Below are positions 43,986 to 55,297 of a stretch of DNA of 64,000 bases, one piece after another (position 1 is the stretch's first letter; the number at the start of each line of letters is the position of its first letter). Below the pieces are notes generated by a model that saw only the letters and a list, made by a program, of their open reading frames with translations, did not search any database and was not told where the DNA came from. A program made the position numbers and the translations under genes. The DNA is from Prorocentrum cordatum (lineage: Eukaryota > Sar > Dinophyceae > Prorocentrales > Prorocentraceae). The stretch covers positions 88,842-152,841 of the forward strand of contig CAUYUJ010014562.1 in the NCBI GenBank assembly GCA_963575745.1, written 5' to 3'.

Positions 43986-44104
43986 ACGCTCCAGCCTGAT
44001 AGCTAAGTTCCGCCTGACGGTAGAAAGGAGGAGGAGGACCTCGCCATCCTCCCTTCTCACCCGTCCTACCTGTTGTAGTGGTGGTGGTGGTGGAACATCG
44101 GCCC

Positions 44105-44178
44105 ATCAACACACATATACACATACGCAAACACACATGCACACACACACACACGCACACACACACGCACACACACAC

Positions 44179-44223
<45 letters not shown>

Positions 44224-44240
44224 CACACACACACACGTGT
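44105..44240. repeat. (CA)n microsatellite
   Basis: CA with occasional CG, about 135 bases; it follows the TGGTGGTGGTGGAACATCGG edge shared with the 4822-5085 inverted-repeat element. A shorter CA tract lies at 44390-44420. Confidence 0.9.
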
Positions 44241-44599
44241 TTTTGGCGTCGCGGCCCCGCGCGCAGCGACAGGGCGTGGAAAGGTCAAAGAAGCGGCCTC
44301 GCACGCACGTCTGGAGGCCGATCCCTCAAGCTGCTTGGATCACGCAGCGCCGGCACCAGGCCATAAGTCATCCGGGCGTGGGTAAAAGCACACGCACACA
44401 CACACACACACACACACACCGTGAGCGTCGGAAGACAACGGGATCGTATGCGCCGACATTCGCGCGTAAGTTGCCTGAGTGAGATCGTGCGTAAGCGCCC
44501 TAGCTTCCCACGGGCGTGCTACGCGGGCCCTCGTAAGCCACCGCGTGAGGGCGCTATGCCATCTCGCGCAAGACCTGGTGTTGACCGTCGCTCACGTGA

Positions 44600-44745
44600 T
44601 GACAATGGTGATGGTGGTGATGCTGATGATGACGATGACGACGATGATGATGATGATGATGATGACGATGATGATTGTGATGCTGATGTTGATGACGATG
44701 ATGATGATGATGACAATGATGCTGCTGATGATGATAAAAATAATA

Positions 44746-44802
<57 letters not shown>

Positions 44803-45047
44803 GTGATGGGGATGGGGATGGGGATGGGGATGGGGATGGGGATGGGGATGGGGACGACGATGATGATGATGGTGATGATAAAGGTGATGATGAGAATGAT
44901 GATGCTGCTGATGATGATGATGTTGGTGATGGTAATGGCGAATGATGATGATGGTGGTGATGGTGATGGTGAGGGTGTTGATGATGATGGTGATGATTGT
45001 GATGATGATGCTGATGATGATGATGATGATGATGATGATGGTGATGG

Positions 45048-45082
<35 letters not shown>

Positions 45083-45115
45083 GTGATGATGACAATGACC
45101 ATGACCATGAGATCG
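44600..45115. repeat. (GAT)n microsatellite
   Basis: About 500 bases of GATGAT with GGGGAT hexamer repeats at 44805-44855. Produces poly-Asp, poly-Met and poly-His/Ile frames. Confidence 0.95.
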
Positions 45116-45179
45116 TCATCGTCACCGTCATCGTCATCGATATCATTATGGGTACATATATATAATATCGATTCGCATG

Positions 45180-45500
45180 TTTTTATTTCCCGGACCTCCC
45201 CCTAAACCGGACCCCCTCCCCCCGGGACGCCCCCGACGCCCTTTCAAACGTCTCGACGCCCCCTGGACGATCTTGGGAAAGGTCCGCTGGCCCTTCCGGG
45301 CCTCCCAGGGCGTCTTGCCGGGCCAAGCGAGCAGACTCAAGGCGATCAGAAGGGTCATCGGGAAGGCGCACGAGAGACCCAAGACAGCACAAGAGCGCTC
45401 CAAGACGGCCGAAAAGGCCCCCAAGACGCCCAAAGAGGGCGTTAAGACAGCCCCGAAGAAGCAAACATCGCCACATTCCTTTAGGAACAAATATCGGAGG
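45180..45500 (+). repeat. Dispersed segment S, split copy: left half
   Basis: CTCCCAGGGCGTCTTGCCGG, AGACTCAAGGCGATCAGAAG, GAGACCCAAGACAGCACAAG and CGCCACATTCCTTTAGGAAC align in order with 51245-51465. It ends at about 45500, exactly where the whole copy continues into the sequence found again at 47150. Confidence 0.75.
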
Positions 45501-45504
45501 TGAG

Positions 45505-45832
45505 GGGGTGAGATCGAAGTGGAACGGAGAGCCCCCCTACCGGGAAATCGATTTCGGTTTCGTGTTCGTGCGTGCCGCGCGTGCGGGCGAGGCGAAGCTG
45601 CGTGGGCGGGCGCGAGAAAGTCTGCTGTGGCTGAGGCGCGGCCGGACCAAATGTTTCCCTTCCGGGCGGTCGGTGGCGCGCGGTGTCCCGCCGGTGTCCC
45701 GTTGGTGTCCCGTCGGTTCTCCTGTGGCTGAGGCGCGGCCGGACCAAATGTTTCCCTTCCGGGCGGCCGGTGGCGCGCGGTATCCCGCCGGTGTCCCGCT
45801 GGTGTCCCGTCGGTGTCCCGTCGGTGTCCCGA
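45505..45832. repeat. Direct repeat around GGACCAAATGTTTCCCTTCC
   Basis: TGTGGCTGAGGCGCGGCCGG, ACCAAATGTTTCCCTTCCGG and GTGGCGCGCGGTRTCCCGCC occur twice (about 45625-45705 and 45722-45800), followed by GGTGTCCCGTC steps. Non-coding. Confidence 0.6.
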
Positions 45833-45846
45833 TGATGTGGATGATT

Positions 45847-45915
<69 letters not shown>

Positions 45916-46138
45916 GTGATGATGGCGATGATGATGATGATGATGTTGGTGTTGTTGATGATGATGATGATGACGTCACATGTGAGATCGATTGTGATAT
46001 CGATAGTGAGACCGAATGTGAGATCGATTGCGAGATCGATAGTGAGATCGATTGTGAGATCGATAGTCAGATCGATTCTGAGATGATGATGGTAATGATG
46101 GTGATGATGGTGATGATGGTGATGATGATGACGATGAC

Positions 46139-46172
<34 letters not shown>

Positions 46173-46304
46173 GCGTCGATTGTGAGATCGATTGGGAGTT
46201 CGACTGTGAGATCGATAATCAGATCGATTGTGCGATGCTGATGGTGATGATGGTGATGATGGCCATGATGGTGATGATGATTGTGATGATGATGATGACG
46301 ACGT

Positions 46305-46336
<32 letters not shown>

Positions 46337-46425
46337 CTGATGCTGATGCTGATGCTGATGCTGATGCTGATGGTGATGTCAATGATGGTGATGATGACGA
46401 TGTCGATGGTGATATCGATTGTGAG
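45833..46425. repeat. (GAT)n with interspersed GAGATCGATTGT repeats
   Basis: GAT tracts at 45833-45975, 46085-46170 and 46235-46410, separated by runs of GTGAGATCGATTGTGAGATC-type 12-mers (about 45978-46085, 46175-46230). The ATCGAT palindrome sits in each 12-mer. Confidence 0.85.
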
Positions 46426-46635
46426 ATCGGCCACTCGTCGCCACGGCTGGATCCGCCTCGAACCGTTTCCTCCTTCGTTGTCTCCCTCCGCTCTTTCCTC
46501 TCCTCGCCTCCTCCCTCCCGTCCTCTCCCTCTTGGTTCCTCGTCGTCGTCGTCGTCGTCGTCGTCGGTCGTCGATCCTCGGTCGTTGCTGGACCGGGCTG
46601 CCGATTGAAAATTGCCTGGAGTTCCGGCGCTATTT

Positions 46636-47098
46636 TCGCGTCGAGCGAATGTGAGATCGATTGCGAGAGTTCGATTGTGAGATCGAATGAGAGTTCGACG
46701 AGGAACCAAGAGGAAGACGAGGTGAGACCGATTGAGAGTTCGACTGTGAGACCGAATGTTAGATCGATTGCGAGATCGATTGTGATATCGATAGTGAGAT
46801 CGACTGTGATATCGATAATGAGATCGATTGTGAGATCGATAGTGAGACCGAATGTGAAACCGAATGTGAGATCGATAGTGAGATCGATTGTGAGATCGAT
46901 AGTGAGATCGATAGTGAGACCGAATGTGAGACCGAATGTGAGATCGACTGTGAGATCGATTGTGAGATCGATTGTGAGATCGACAGTGAGACCGAATGTG
47001 AGACCGAATGTGAGATCGATTGTGAGATCGATAGCGAGATCGATAGTGATATCGATAATGAGATCGAATGTGAGATCGATAGCGAGATCGATTAAGTG
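46636..47098. repeat. 12-bp tandem repeat GAGATCGATTGT/GAGATCGATAGT
   Basis: About 38 steps of GTGAGATCGATT, GTGAGATCGATA, GTGAGACCGAAT and GTGATATCGATA, with higher-order order such as paired GAGACCGAATGT units recurring near 46845, 46915 and 46990. Multiples of 12 keep frames open (repeating SIVRSIVR or EIDCEIDS), which is not evidence of a protein. Confidence 0.9.
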
Positions 47099-47149
47099 AG
47101 ACGTTGGTTCCCCCTCCCCCCTCACCTCCTTATCACCCGCAGGGTGGTC

Positions 47150-47995
47150 GTATAGGTATTTTTAGTATATCCGCTCTTGGGGTCTTCGCAGCGTCCAAGA
47201 CGGCCCGATGGGCCCCCGATATCGCCCCAAGACGGCCCAAGAGGTCCCCCAGAGGGCTTGAAGGCGGCCCGAGAGGGCCCCAAGACTGCCCCAGAGAGCC
47301 TCGAGACTGGCCACAAGAAGCCCAAGATGCCCCCAGAAGGCTCCCCAGAGAGACCCACGAAAATTATGGGAGACCCCCAAGAAGGCCACTGGAGGCCCCC
47401 AAGAGAGCCAGCCCTAGATGGCTCCAGAGGACCTCTGGAGGGCCCCAGCTCTCCAAGACGGCCCAAGAAGGCCCCAGGACGGCCCCCCAAAGCCCCCCAA
47501 ACACCCAGACAGCATTCTCCTACGAAGTACATCGAGCTGACCCGAAGATCCTGGTTCCACGCTTGAGGCTCGAGGTTTGAATTCTTCGATCGAGTGAGAC
47601 AGGTCTCCCCCCCTCCTTCCCCCTTCCGCCTCCTCAGCCCCTCCTTCATCCCTGCCTGCTCCCTTCCCGTTCCCCGTTCACGGGCAAGTGCCCTCGCAAC
47701 AGTTTGATGCTTCGTCGTTTGCCAGCACCTTTGCGCGTGAAGAAATCATCATTGCTTTCCCACTCCTGCGCACAAGCGTGCAAACGCATTGGGCGAACGC
47801 GGTGGAAGCAGACACCAGGGACGTCAGAAACATGAGCCGGTCGCCCGCCCAGGCCTCGAGGTCCCTATGCTGAAGCAAGCGATGATTTATTGCTTTGCGG
47901 GGGAAGCGTCCGGAACATGGCGCGTGGCGCGAAGCGCTTATGCAGCTTTTTGTATGCTTGTATATATATATATATATATATATATATTCTCATAC
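47150..47995 (+). repeat. Dispersed segment S, split copy: right half
   Basis: Aligns with 51470-52345: TATCCGCTCTTGGGGTCTTC, the CAAGACGGCC-rich block, TTCCACGCTTGAGGCTCGAG, CTCCTGCGCACAAGCGTGC, AAGCGATGATTTATTGCTTT, GGAAGCGTCCGGAACA, then a TATA dinucleotide run (47963-47990). Confidence 0.75.
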
Positions 47996-48269
47996 GCACC
48001 TCTCCGAGGGAGTAGAGCTCAGAGGCGATTTAATGCGCACGCGTCCGCGATTTTTCTGGGCGTTTCGCTCGGGACATCCTCGAAATTCTGAAAATCGGTG
48101 GCACCCCTCACGCAGATCGTGACGTCAGGGTCCAAAAACACATGGGAATTTCAACATTTTAACATAAAACCTTCAAAAACACATGGTAATTTCAATAATT
48201 GTGACCCCGATTCTCAGGGAATGGCGGTTTCGCTTGAAAAATCCTTCCAAAATCGAGCCCCAGACCCCG

Positions 48270-48510
48270 CCTCGGAGCCTCCTGGGGGCCTCCTGGAACC
48301 TCCTGGGGCCTCCTGGGGCTTTCTGAACCTTCTGGCACCCCAGACCCCGCCTCGGAGCCTCCTGGGGGTCTCCTGAAACCTCCTGGGGCCTCCTGGGGCC
48401 TCCTGCGGCCTCCTGGAGCCTCTTGGGGCCTCCTGAAGCCTCCTGGGGTCTCCTGGGGCCTCCTGAGGCCGCCTGGGGCTTCCTGGGGCCTCCTGGGGCT
48501 TCAGAACTAC
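48270..48510. repeat. CTCCTGGGGCC tandem repeat
   Basis: About 20 units of CCTCCTGGGGCCT with variants; a longer block, CCCAGACCCCGCCTCGGAGC then CTCCTGGGGG, is present twice (48265 and 48340). A few units reappear at 48665-48735 after a CA tract. Confidence 0.75.
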
Positions 48511-48549
48511 ATGCACACAGAGACACAAATCACGCCCAACACATCACAC

Positions 48550-48621
48550 GCTAGACAAACATAACACACACACACACACACCTACAACACACAAAAAGCA
48601 CGCACCACACAAAGCATACAT

Positions 48622-48655
<34 letters not shown>
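48550..48655. repeat. (CA)n microsatellite
   Basis: CA-rich DNA at about 48560-48655 with interspersed CACGC. Confidence 0.8.
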
Positions 48656-48855
48656 ACACTCACAATCCTGGGGCCTCCTGGAGCCTCTTCTGGTATCCAA
48701 GTCGGGCCTCCTGAGGCTTCCTGGGGGGTCCTGGTACACACATCGCAAGGTGTGGCAACCCCACTTGCGCTCGAGTGCGACTTCGATGTTGCATTTCACT
48801 CCTGCTTCAAACGCCCCTTCAGTTTTTTGTATGAGACTGGGCACACACGTGCCAC

Positions 48856-49330
<475 letters not shown>

Positions 49331-49333
49331 CAC

Positions 49334-49500
49334 GTGGAGAAGCGCCGGGGCCCACGGAGCGGAGGCGCAGCGGCAGCTGCAGCTGGGCCTCGAGGCCCGG
49401 GCGCAGGCCGAGAGGCTGGCCACCCGCCGCCCTCCGCCGGGGGCCTCTTCGGGCTGGCTTTTTCGGCTGCACGTACGAGCGACCTTTCTCGCAGGCCTAG
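49334..49500 (+). CDS. Possible exon, charged helix
   Basis: Downstream of the CA tract one frame reads AEAQRQLQLGLEARAQAERL, consistent with a coiled coil, and continues open to and through the foldback hairpin at 49503. All three frames are open here because of GC content, so support is weak. No splice signals were fixed. Confidence 0.2.
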
Positions 49501-49502
49501 AG

Positions 49503-49680
49503 GTTGACACCGACACCAATTTCGGCGGTGTGCCTCCACCGGGGGAAGAAGATCCCGATCTCGGTGATGGTGGTGATATTCTGGCTTCCAAGGTGGCCGA
49601 AATATTACCACCAACACCGAAATCTAGGATCATCTCCCCCCTGTGGAGGCAACCCCCTGTGTTGGTTTTGGTTCCATTTC
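49503..49680. mobile_element. Foldback hairpin element, copy 2
   Basis: The left arm CCCGATCTCGGTGATGGTGG plus TGATATT and the right arm AATATTACCACCAACACCGA plus AATCTAGGATC are inverted, with a 20-base loop (49581-49600). The arms extend outward through CCTCCACCGGGGG and CCCCCTGTGGAGG. Related to 5297-5420. Confidence 0.7.
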
Positions 49681-50224
49681 CAGCCTCTAACTTTCGACGG
49701 AGTGACCTGTGGCGCGGGCACGCAGAGTTTAGCGGATCCCCGAGGCACACTGTGGTCCGCACGTGACGGAACGCGATGCGATGGAGGCGACCTGCGCGCT
49801 CAGGTTTGGCTTCCGCGCGCCCCCCCCGGAAGCTGCGCACCAAAGGTCACTTATACCCAGGGTCACTCTTGCGTGTAGCCGACCTTCTGCCTGGCAGGCT
49901 CGTGGCGGCCTGCCCTGCGGGCGCAGCAGAGAGCCACGGCTCATGGCGCCCACATCGCAGAGCGGATGTCGTTCGGGGAATCACGGGGTGGGCCCGGATG
50001 AGCCTGGAGAATCTCGGTCCGGATTTCGAAGTGGACTTCGTGCGGAGCTGGTTTGGCCGGGAATGGATATTGCAAAGAACCCACACGAAATTCACTTCGT
50101 TTTTCGCTCGCCGTGTCGGGGTTTCGCATCGACAGAAATCCACGCACAAATCCGCTGCAGCACGTCTGCGAGGTCGGCGCAATGACCCAGCCACAGCTAG
50201 CCTGACCCGGGCAAGCAATTTAGA

Positions 50225-50375
50225 TGAAGCCGGGCCTGTCCCTCGACAGGAGGAACATTCAAACATAGCCAAAAGAAGAGTCTGGGGACGATTTTTGAGA
50301 CTATTTTGGAATTTGTTGGACTATATGTAAGCTTTCGTCCAGAGTCCGCCTGTAGTAGGACACGCCCAACCTACT
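50225..50375. mobile_element. hAT-like MITE, copy 9
   Basis: 151 bp from TGAAGCCGGGCCTGTCCCTC to GGACACGCCCAACCTAC. Interior GAGTCTGGGGACGATTTTTG then AGACTATT. No clear target duplication remains, so it is probably an old insertion. Confidence 0.65.
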
Positions 50376-50444
50376 AAAATTAAGCCCCCCTCCCTTTCGG
50401 TGAAACGACAGCGCTCGAATCGAAAAATGAAACATCACCACATA

Positions 50445-50475
50445 ATAAAAAAAAAAAAAAAAAAAAAAAACTTTT
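50445..50475. repeat. Poly(A) homopolymer
   Basis: A run of about 26 A at 50445-50470. It sits at the edge of a foldback structure: CTTTTGGCGCTCCGCGCAG with ATTTCTTGGATCC (from 50471) faces GGATCCAAGAATTCAGCGCG and GAGCGCCAAAAG (50579-50610). Confidence 0.8.
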
Positions 50476-50611
50476 GGCGCTCCGCGCAGATTTCTTGGAT
50501 CCGGGCTGGGGCCGCCCTGGCGGCGCCTGCGGTGCCGCCCCTGGCACGCTTCGCGCGCCAGGGAGGGAGGTCAAGCGCGGATCCAAGAATTCAGCGCGGA
50601 GCGCCAAAAGT
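50471..50611. mobile_element. Foldback element CTTTTGGCGCTCCGCGC
   Basis: About 140 bp with inverted termini CTTTTGGCGCTCCGCGCAGA and its complement ending GCGGAGCGCCAAAAG. The inner arms GGGCCGCCCTGGCGGCGCCT and GCGCGCCAGGGAGGGAGG are also partly self-complementary. Related to 5990-6290. Confidence 0.55.
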
Positions 50612-50800
50612 TTACGTGAATGTTTTTGTTTGCTTCTACTGAAGCGTTAGCCTGGCACCCTGGCACCTGGCCGTTGCTTAGCACTCCTCTGGAGCCCCCA
50701 GCAATCCTCGAGAGTGGCGACAGTTTCGCAGTTCGCAGCCCTCCAGGGATGGCGGTGCTAACGATAACACAGGGGGTGTTCTTAGTTGCGTCCCACGGTT

Positions 50801-50986
50801 AGGCCTCCCAGATGGGGTCCGTGTAGATGGGGTCGGAGGAGCGCGCCGCATCGCCGACACATCGCCGATGCGGCTCGATGTGGAGCCCGATTTTCTCCAC
50901 AGCGACGGCGCCGATGCATCGCCGATGCATCGGCGATGCATCGGCGATGCATCGGCGATGCATCGGCGGATCCCGTCTAGGAGGCC
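50801..50986. mobile_element. Foldback element with GCATCGCCGATGC core, copy 3
   Basis: Left AGGCCTCCCAGATGGGGTCC then GGGGTCGGAGGAGCGCGCCG; the right arm is shortened to CGGCGGATCCCGTCTAGGAG. Core of GATGCATCGGCGATGCATCG palindromes, five in a row at about 50912-50968. Confidence 0.7.
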
Positions 50987-51189
50987 TCCAGCAAAGTGCA
51001 TTTGTCTGCAGAGCCCTTCGGGGAAGTGCCCGCGCCCGCCTCGGCGTCAGCACTGTCGCTGTGGTTGTGGTCGGTCTGGCCGCCCTGGGCCGCCACACCG
51101 ACCAAAGCCAGTACGAAGCTGGCCTCGGTATTCCAGGGTGTGGCATGCGCAAGGCATCCCCCCAGGGTGTGTCGAAAGTTGGGCGAGGG

Positions 51190-52345
51190 CTGCTAAAACC
51201 GTTGCTGCTAAAACGGCCTTCCCGGAAGGAAAAAACAACTTCCCGGAATGAGGCTCCCAGGGCGCCTCGCTGGGCCTTGCGAGCCGACTGAAGGCGATTA
51301 GAGGGTCGTCGGAGAGGCGCAAGAGAGACCCAAGACAGCACAAGAGCGCTCCAAGAGGAACCTCGACGGTCTGAAGACGGCCCAAGAGGCCCCCAAAACA
51401 CCCCAAGAGGCCATGAAGAGAGCCCCGAAGAAGCCCAAATCGTCACATTCCCTCAGGAAATACATTTGTTGTGCATATCCGCTTTTTGGGTCTTCGCAGC
51501 GTCCACGACGGCCCAATGGGCCCCCAATCTCGCCCCGAGACGGCCCGGGAGGTCCCCTTGAGGGTTTGAAGGCGGCCCAAGGGGGCCCCAAGACTGCCCC
51601 AGAGAGCCCCGAGACTGCCCACAAGAAGCCCAAGATGCCCCAAGAAGGCTCCCAAGAGAGACCCACGAAAGCCATGGGATACTTCCAAGAACGCCATTGG
51701 AAGCCCGCAGAAGGGCCCTAGATGGCTTCAGAAGACCTCTGGAGGGCCCCAGCTCCCCAAGGCGGCCCAAGAAGCCCCCAGGACGGCCCAAGAGTGCCCC
51801 AGGACGGCACAAAAGAGCACCAAAAACGACCAGACGGCGTTCTCCTACGAAATACATCAAGCTGACCCGACGATCTTGGTTCCACGCTTGAGGCTCGAGG
51901 CTTCAGTAGCTCCCCGATCGAGAGAAACAGGCAATGGATCTAGATTCGAAATTCGACGATCGAAGATTTCCTGAGTGCCTGGAGCCCTCCAGGCATTCGG
52001 GAAGCGATCAAATATCGATGTGTTCGGAGCTACTGTGACTTCTTCGGCGTGTCATGGGAACGCTCCTTACTTCCTCAAAGGACCTTCGCGCGCGAAAAAA
52101 TCAACATGAATTCCCCACTCCTGCGCACAAGCGTGCCAGCGCATCGTCCGAAAGCGGTGTCAGCAGGCACCTGGGATATCAGAAAAATGGGCGGGTCGCC
52201 CGTCCAGGCTTCGAGGTCATCCCTGCTGAAGAAAGCGATGATTTATTGCTTTGCCAGGGAAGCGTCCGGAACAAGGCGCATGGAGCGAAGCGCCAATGTA
52301 GCCTTGTATACATATGTATACATGTATATATATATATGTATAAGG
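51190..52345 (+). repeat. Dispersed segment S, uninterrupted copy
   Basis: Continuous version of the sequence split between 45180-45500 and 47150-47995. Contains the CAAGACGGCC-type block (51380-51820), CTGCGCACAAGCGTGCC, AAGCGATGATTTATTGCTTT and a terminal TATATA run (52310-52340). No recognisable protein domain. Could be a transposon remnant or a segmental duplicate. Confidence 0.75.
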
Positions 52346-52589
52346 CCGGCGCCTTCTAAGAAGCAGCCTCCTTCTAAGATGCCTTCCCCCCTGCTTCCAC
52401 CCCCTTGCGCGCGCCGCCAGAGAAGGTCTCCGGGAAGACGGCCCCTGCTGACCAGTGGCGACGAGGAGCCTCCCAGAGGCCTGAGCAGGGCGAGCTGCGC
52501 TCGGAGACGATCCTGGAACTTGGGACCTTGTCTTTTTGCTGTTACAGCCTGGGCTTGGAGGGTTTCTCCGAAGGGCTTAGGCGACCCGT

Positions 52590-52902
52590 CCTCCCTCCTC
52601 CTCCTCCTCCTCCTCCTCCTCCTCCTCCTCCTCCTCCCCCTCCTCCTCCTCCTCCTCCTCCTCCTCCTCCTCCTCCTCCTCCTCCTCCTCCTCCTCCTCC
52701 TCCTCCTCCTCCTCCTCCTCCTCCATCCCTCCTCCTCCTCCTCCTCCCTCCTCCTCCTCCTCCCTTCCTCCTCCTCCTCCTCGTCCTCCTCCTCCTCCTC
52801 CTCCTCCTCCTCCTCCCCTCCTCCTCCTCCTCCTCCTCCTCCTCCTCCTCCTCCTCCTCCTCCTCCTCCTCCTCCTCCTCCTCCTCCTCCTCCTCCTCCT
52901 TA
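52590..52902. repeat. (TCC)n microsatellite
   Basis: About 310 bases of TCC with ATCCC, CTTCC and CGTCC interruptions. It ends just before the LINE 5' region. Confidence 0.95.
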
Positions 52903-53011
52903 GCCCTTCTGCGCCAAGTTGCGTTGCAGGGACGTTATTCAGAAGGGCACGCGTTCCTGCGAGCCAAGCGATTTGACAAGATACCTTCTTTCGCCCAGTG
53001 CGCTTCCCGCC

Positions 53012-54304
53012 ATGGCGCCGCCAGGGTCCGCCCAGCGTTCTGCCCCTCCGCGGGCTGCCAGCTGGCCATGGCGTACGGCGCGATCTCTCGAGAACGATTG
53101 GGGACACTGGGACTTTTCGCCAGGATCCACTTGGACGTGCAGTTCGTGTGGATGCAAGAAGAATAAACAAGGATGGCAGCAGTGCAAGAACTGCTGGGCC
53201 TGGCGTGCGACCCCGAGGATGGACCAGCCATGGCCGCAGCCGCAAGGGGTGTGGGGAGCCGCTGCTGGAGGTCCCGCGCCTCCTGGTTCGTGGGCACCCG
53301 CTGGGAGTCTTCATGCTGATGGCCTTCCTCGTCGCCCTGGCCCTCAGTTCATGGCTGGTGGGGGTGGCACCCCGCCTGCGGGGACCCAGCTCTCCGACAT
53401 CGACCAGCTGCGTGGGCTCGTCGACGGGTTGCGTCGTATGGGCGACCCCGAGTCCGCTGAGAAGTGGCAGAAGGAGCTCGACATTCGTATTCAGCGCCAG
53501 AACGACGAGGCCAAGACCATGGTCCTTCTGGAGCACCAGGTCAACCGTGCCTTCAACGAGATGCGTGCGCTGGAGGCCAAGCTCGGGAAGAGCCTCACCA
53601 CGTTCGAGCGTCTCGAGGGCGAGCTGGACCAGCAACGTGACCGTGTTCGAACCCTCAGGTCCGAGTTGCAGGTGGCCGCGGAGAAACACAAGTCGCTCGT
53701 CAGCCAATTGCAGTCTGCCGCGGGGTGCGGACAGGAACCCAAGCCTGGCCCGCAGCTCAGTATCGACGACCTCCTCAGCGGGAAGACGCTGCCCATCTGC
53801 CTGGACAGCCTACTCGCGGCCGAGGAGGAGTACGAGTTTTCGGATGAAGATAAGCGTGAGGCCACCAAGAGGCTGGAACAACTCCAAGAAGGTATCCAGG
53901 CTGCGGTGCAACAACTATTCGGCGATGCTGCTGCGAAGTCTAAGGCGTTCAAGGATGCTCAGGCAGAACAGCCCAAGCGTCTACAGGCAAAGCGTCGCAG
54001 AATGGGTGAACAAGATGACGCTCACGCTGCGGGATGTGCTACCCCTGGTGGTGCGCCCAGTGGTGCAGTGGCAGTTCTCCAGCCGCACGGGCTGCGCCTC
54101 CTGGCCAAGGAGGTGAGGGTGCTGCTGCGCCCGCGGCGGCGCCTGCTGGAGACGGCCCACCAGATCCCGCGGCTGCGCCAGGTGACGTTCGGGCTCGTGC
54201 TGACCGAGTGTTACATGCAGCCCCCCCCCCCCCCCCCGCAGGTCCTGAGGCCTGAGGGGGGGGAAGAAAGGGCGATTCCCGCCTCCAGAGGGAGGAGTAC
54301 ATGA
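53012..54304 (+). CDS. LINE ORF1: RanBP2-type zinc finger and coiled-coil protein
   Basis: 430 codons from the ATG at 53012, chosen because it sits in the good context cgccATGG and just precedes the domain. Residues 41-61 form a C4 finger: W41, C43-x2-C46, N51, C58-x2-C61, the RanBP2-type arrangement. A Pro/Gly-rich stretch follows (about 65-120), then a long charged helix (about 125-240, including QNDEAKTMVLLEHQVNRAF) expected to form a coiled coil. LINE ORF1 proteins usually bind RNA and multimerise; the finger would serve nucleic-acid binding and the coil multimerisation (inference). The last ~100 residues become Pro/Arg-rich and include a C homopolymer at 54220-54237, so the true C-terminus may lie in another frame. 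Confidence 0.7.
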   Translation: MAPPGSAQRSAPPRAASWPWRTARSLENDWGHWDFSPGSTWTCSSCGCKKNKQGWQQCKNCWAWRATPRMDQPWPQPQGVWGAAAGGPAPPGSWAPAGSLHADGLPRRPGPQFMAGGGGTPPAGTQLSDIDQLRGLVDGLRRMGDPESAEKWQKELDIRIQRQNDEAKTMVLLEHQVNRAFNEMRALEAKLGKSLTTFERLEGELDQQRDRVRTLRSELQVAAEKHKSLVSQLQSAAGCGQEPKPGPQLSIDDLLSGKTLPICLDSLLAAEEEYEFSDEDKREATKRLEQLQEGIQAAVQQLFGDAAAKSKAFKDAQAEQPKRLQAKRRRMGEQDDAHAAGCATPGGAPSGAVAVLQPHGLRLLAKEVRVLLRPRRRLLETAHQIPRLRQVTFGLVLTECYMQPPPPPPQVLRPEGGEERAIPASRGRST

Positions 54305-54317
54305 TGTACCTGTTCTG

Positions 54318-55297
54318 AGTCATGAGTCTTCGGCAGATTGCGTTTCTGCCAACTTTTCGAAGTCGACAGATGGTCGACCTCACTCCTCCTCCCCGCCATT
54401 TGCCAAGGGTTTGTTCGAGAATCCGGGTTTGAACGCAGGAGCAGTCGGTGGGGCTGTCTCCAATATGTTTTCGGCTCGCCGTGCTTTGAGTGCGCAGGCT
54501 GACGCCTTCGCCGACGGTTCTCGACCTGCCCGCCCTTCTCTTTTGAAAGCTGTTCGTCGCACGCTGGCTTGGGCCAAGTCGGCCCTCGTGCGTGGCGACC
54601 CTAACCCTCCTCGTAAGTTTTTGGAGCTTCGTGGGCCTCTCATGCCTAGTGCGTCACCCAGGCTTCAGGGGCAGTTGCTGCGGCCTCTGGAGGCCGACGC
54701 TTTCCCGCTGGACCAGCCCGCGCCAGTCATCGAGACCTGCAATGTTTCTGGCTGGGGATCTGGGCAGCTTTGGTTGCAGAAGACGGCCGCCGACGTGGTG
54801 GTCATGCAGGAGCATAAGCAGTTGCAGCACCAGCTGGCATCTGCATCATCGTGGGCTATTCGCCATGGGTGGAAGAGCCTGTGGGTGGCGGCAGTGACGG
54901 AGCCTCTGCTGGAGCGGCGTCGTTCGTGCGTGAGGCGTTGGGCTTGTCCGCGCCGCATTCTGGCCATCAAATTGCTGCTGGGCGAGCGCTAGTGGGCATC
55001 GTGGACATCCCTGGGCAAACGCAGCTGGCCATCATGTCCGCCTATTTCTTAGATTGTCAGGACCTTTCGGGCGAAACTATAGATTTGCTGTGCTCGTGTT
55101 TGTCCGTGGGGCAGGCCCTGGGTTACCCTTTCTTCCTGTGGGCGGATTTCAACATGGATCCGCCCACGCTGCTCTCGGGTGGCTTCGGGGGCAGGCCAGG
55201 TGAAATCCAGTTTTTGATCCCCGACGGGCATGCCTGCAAGTCTACGGCGGGTCTTAAGCAGTTCGATTTGTTTCATCGCCTCGTCGGATGTCGCTAA
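54318..55297 (+). pseudogene. LINE ORF2 part 1: AP-type endonuclease, frame-broken
   Basis: The N-terminal half is open from before 54318 to 54992 and carries VIETCNVSGWG (54726-54758) and VVVMQEHK (54795-54818), the metal-binding Asn and Glu regions of the exonuclease/endonuclease/phosphatase fold. The C-terminal half continues in a different frame (about 54905-55297), with IMSAYF and the FLWADFNMDP box matching the conserved (G)DFN motif. A frame change near 54905 separates them. This enzyme would nick target DNA to prime reverse transcription. The remaining SDH-type catalytic motif was not confidently placed, since frames change again after 55280. Confidence 0.65.

Noticed and set aside
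46605-47099. Repetitive SIVRSIVR-type protein
   Set aside because: The 12-bp repeat keeps every frame open; the complementary strand gives a similar repetitive frame. No start context or other coding sign.
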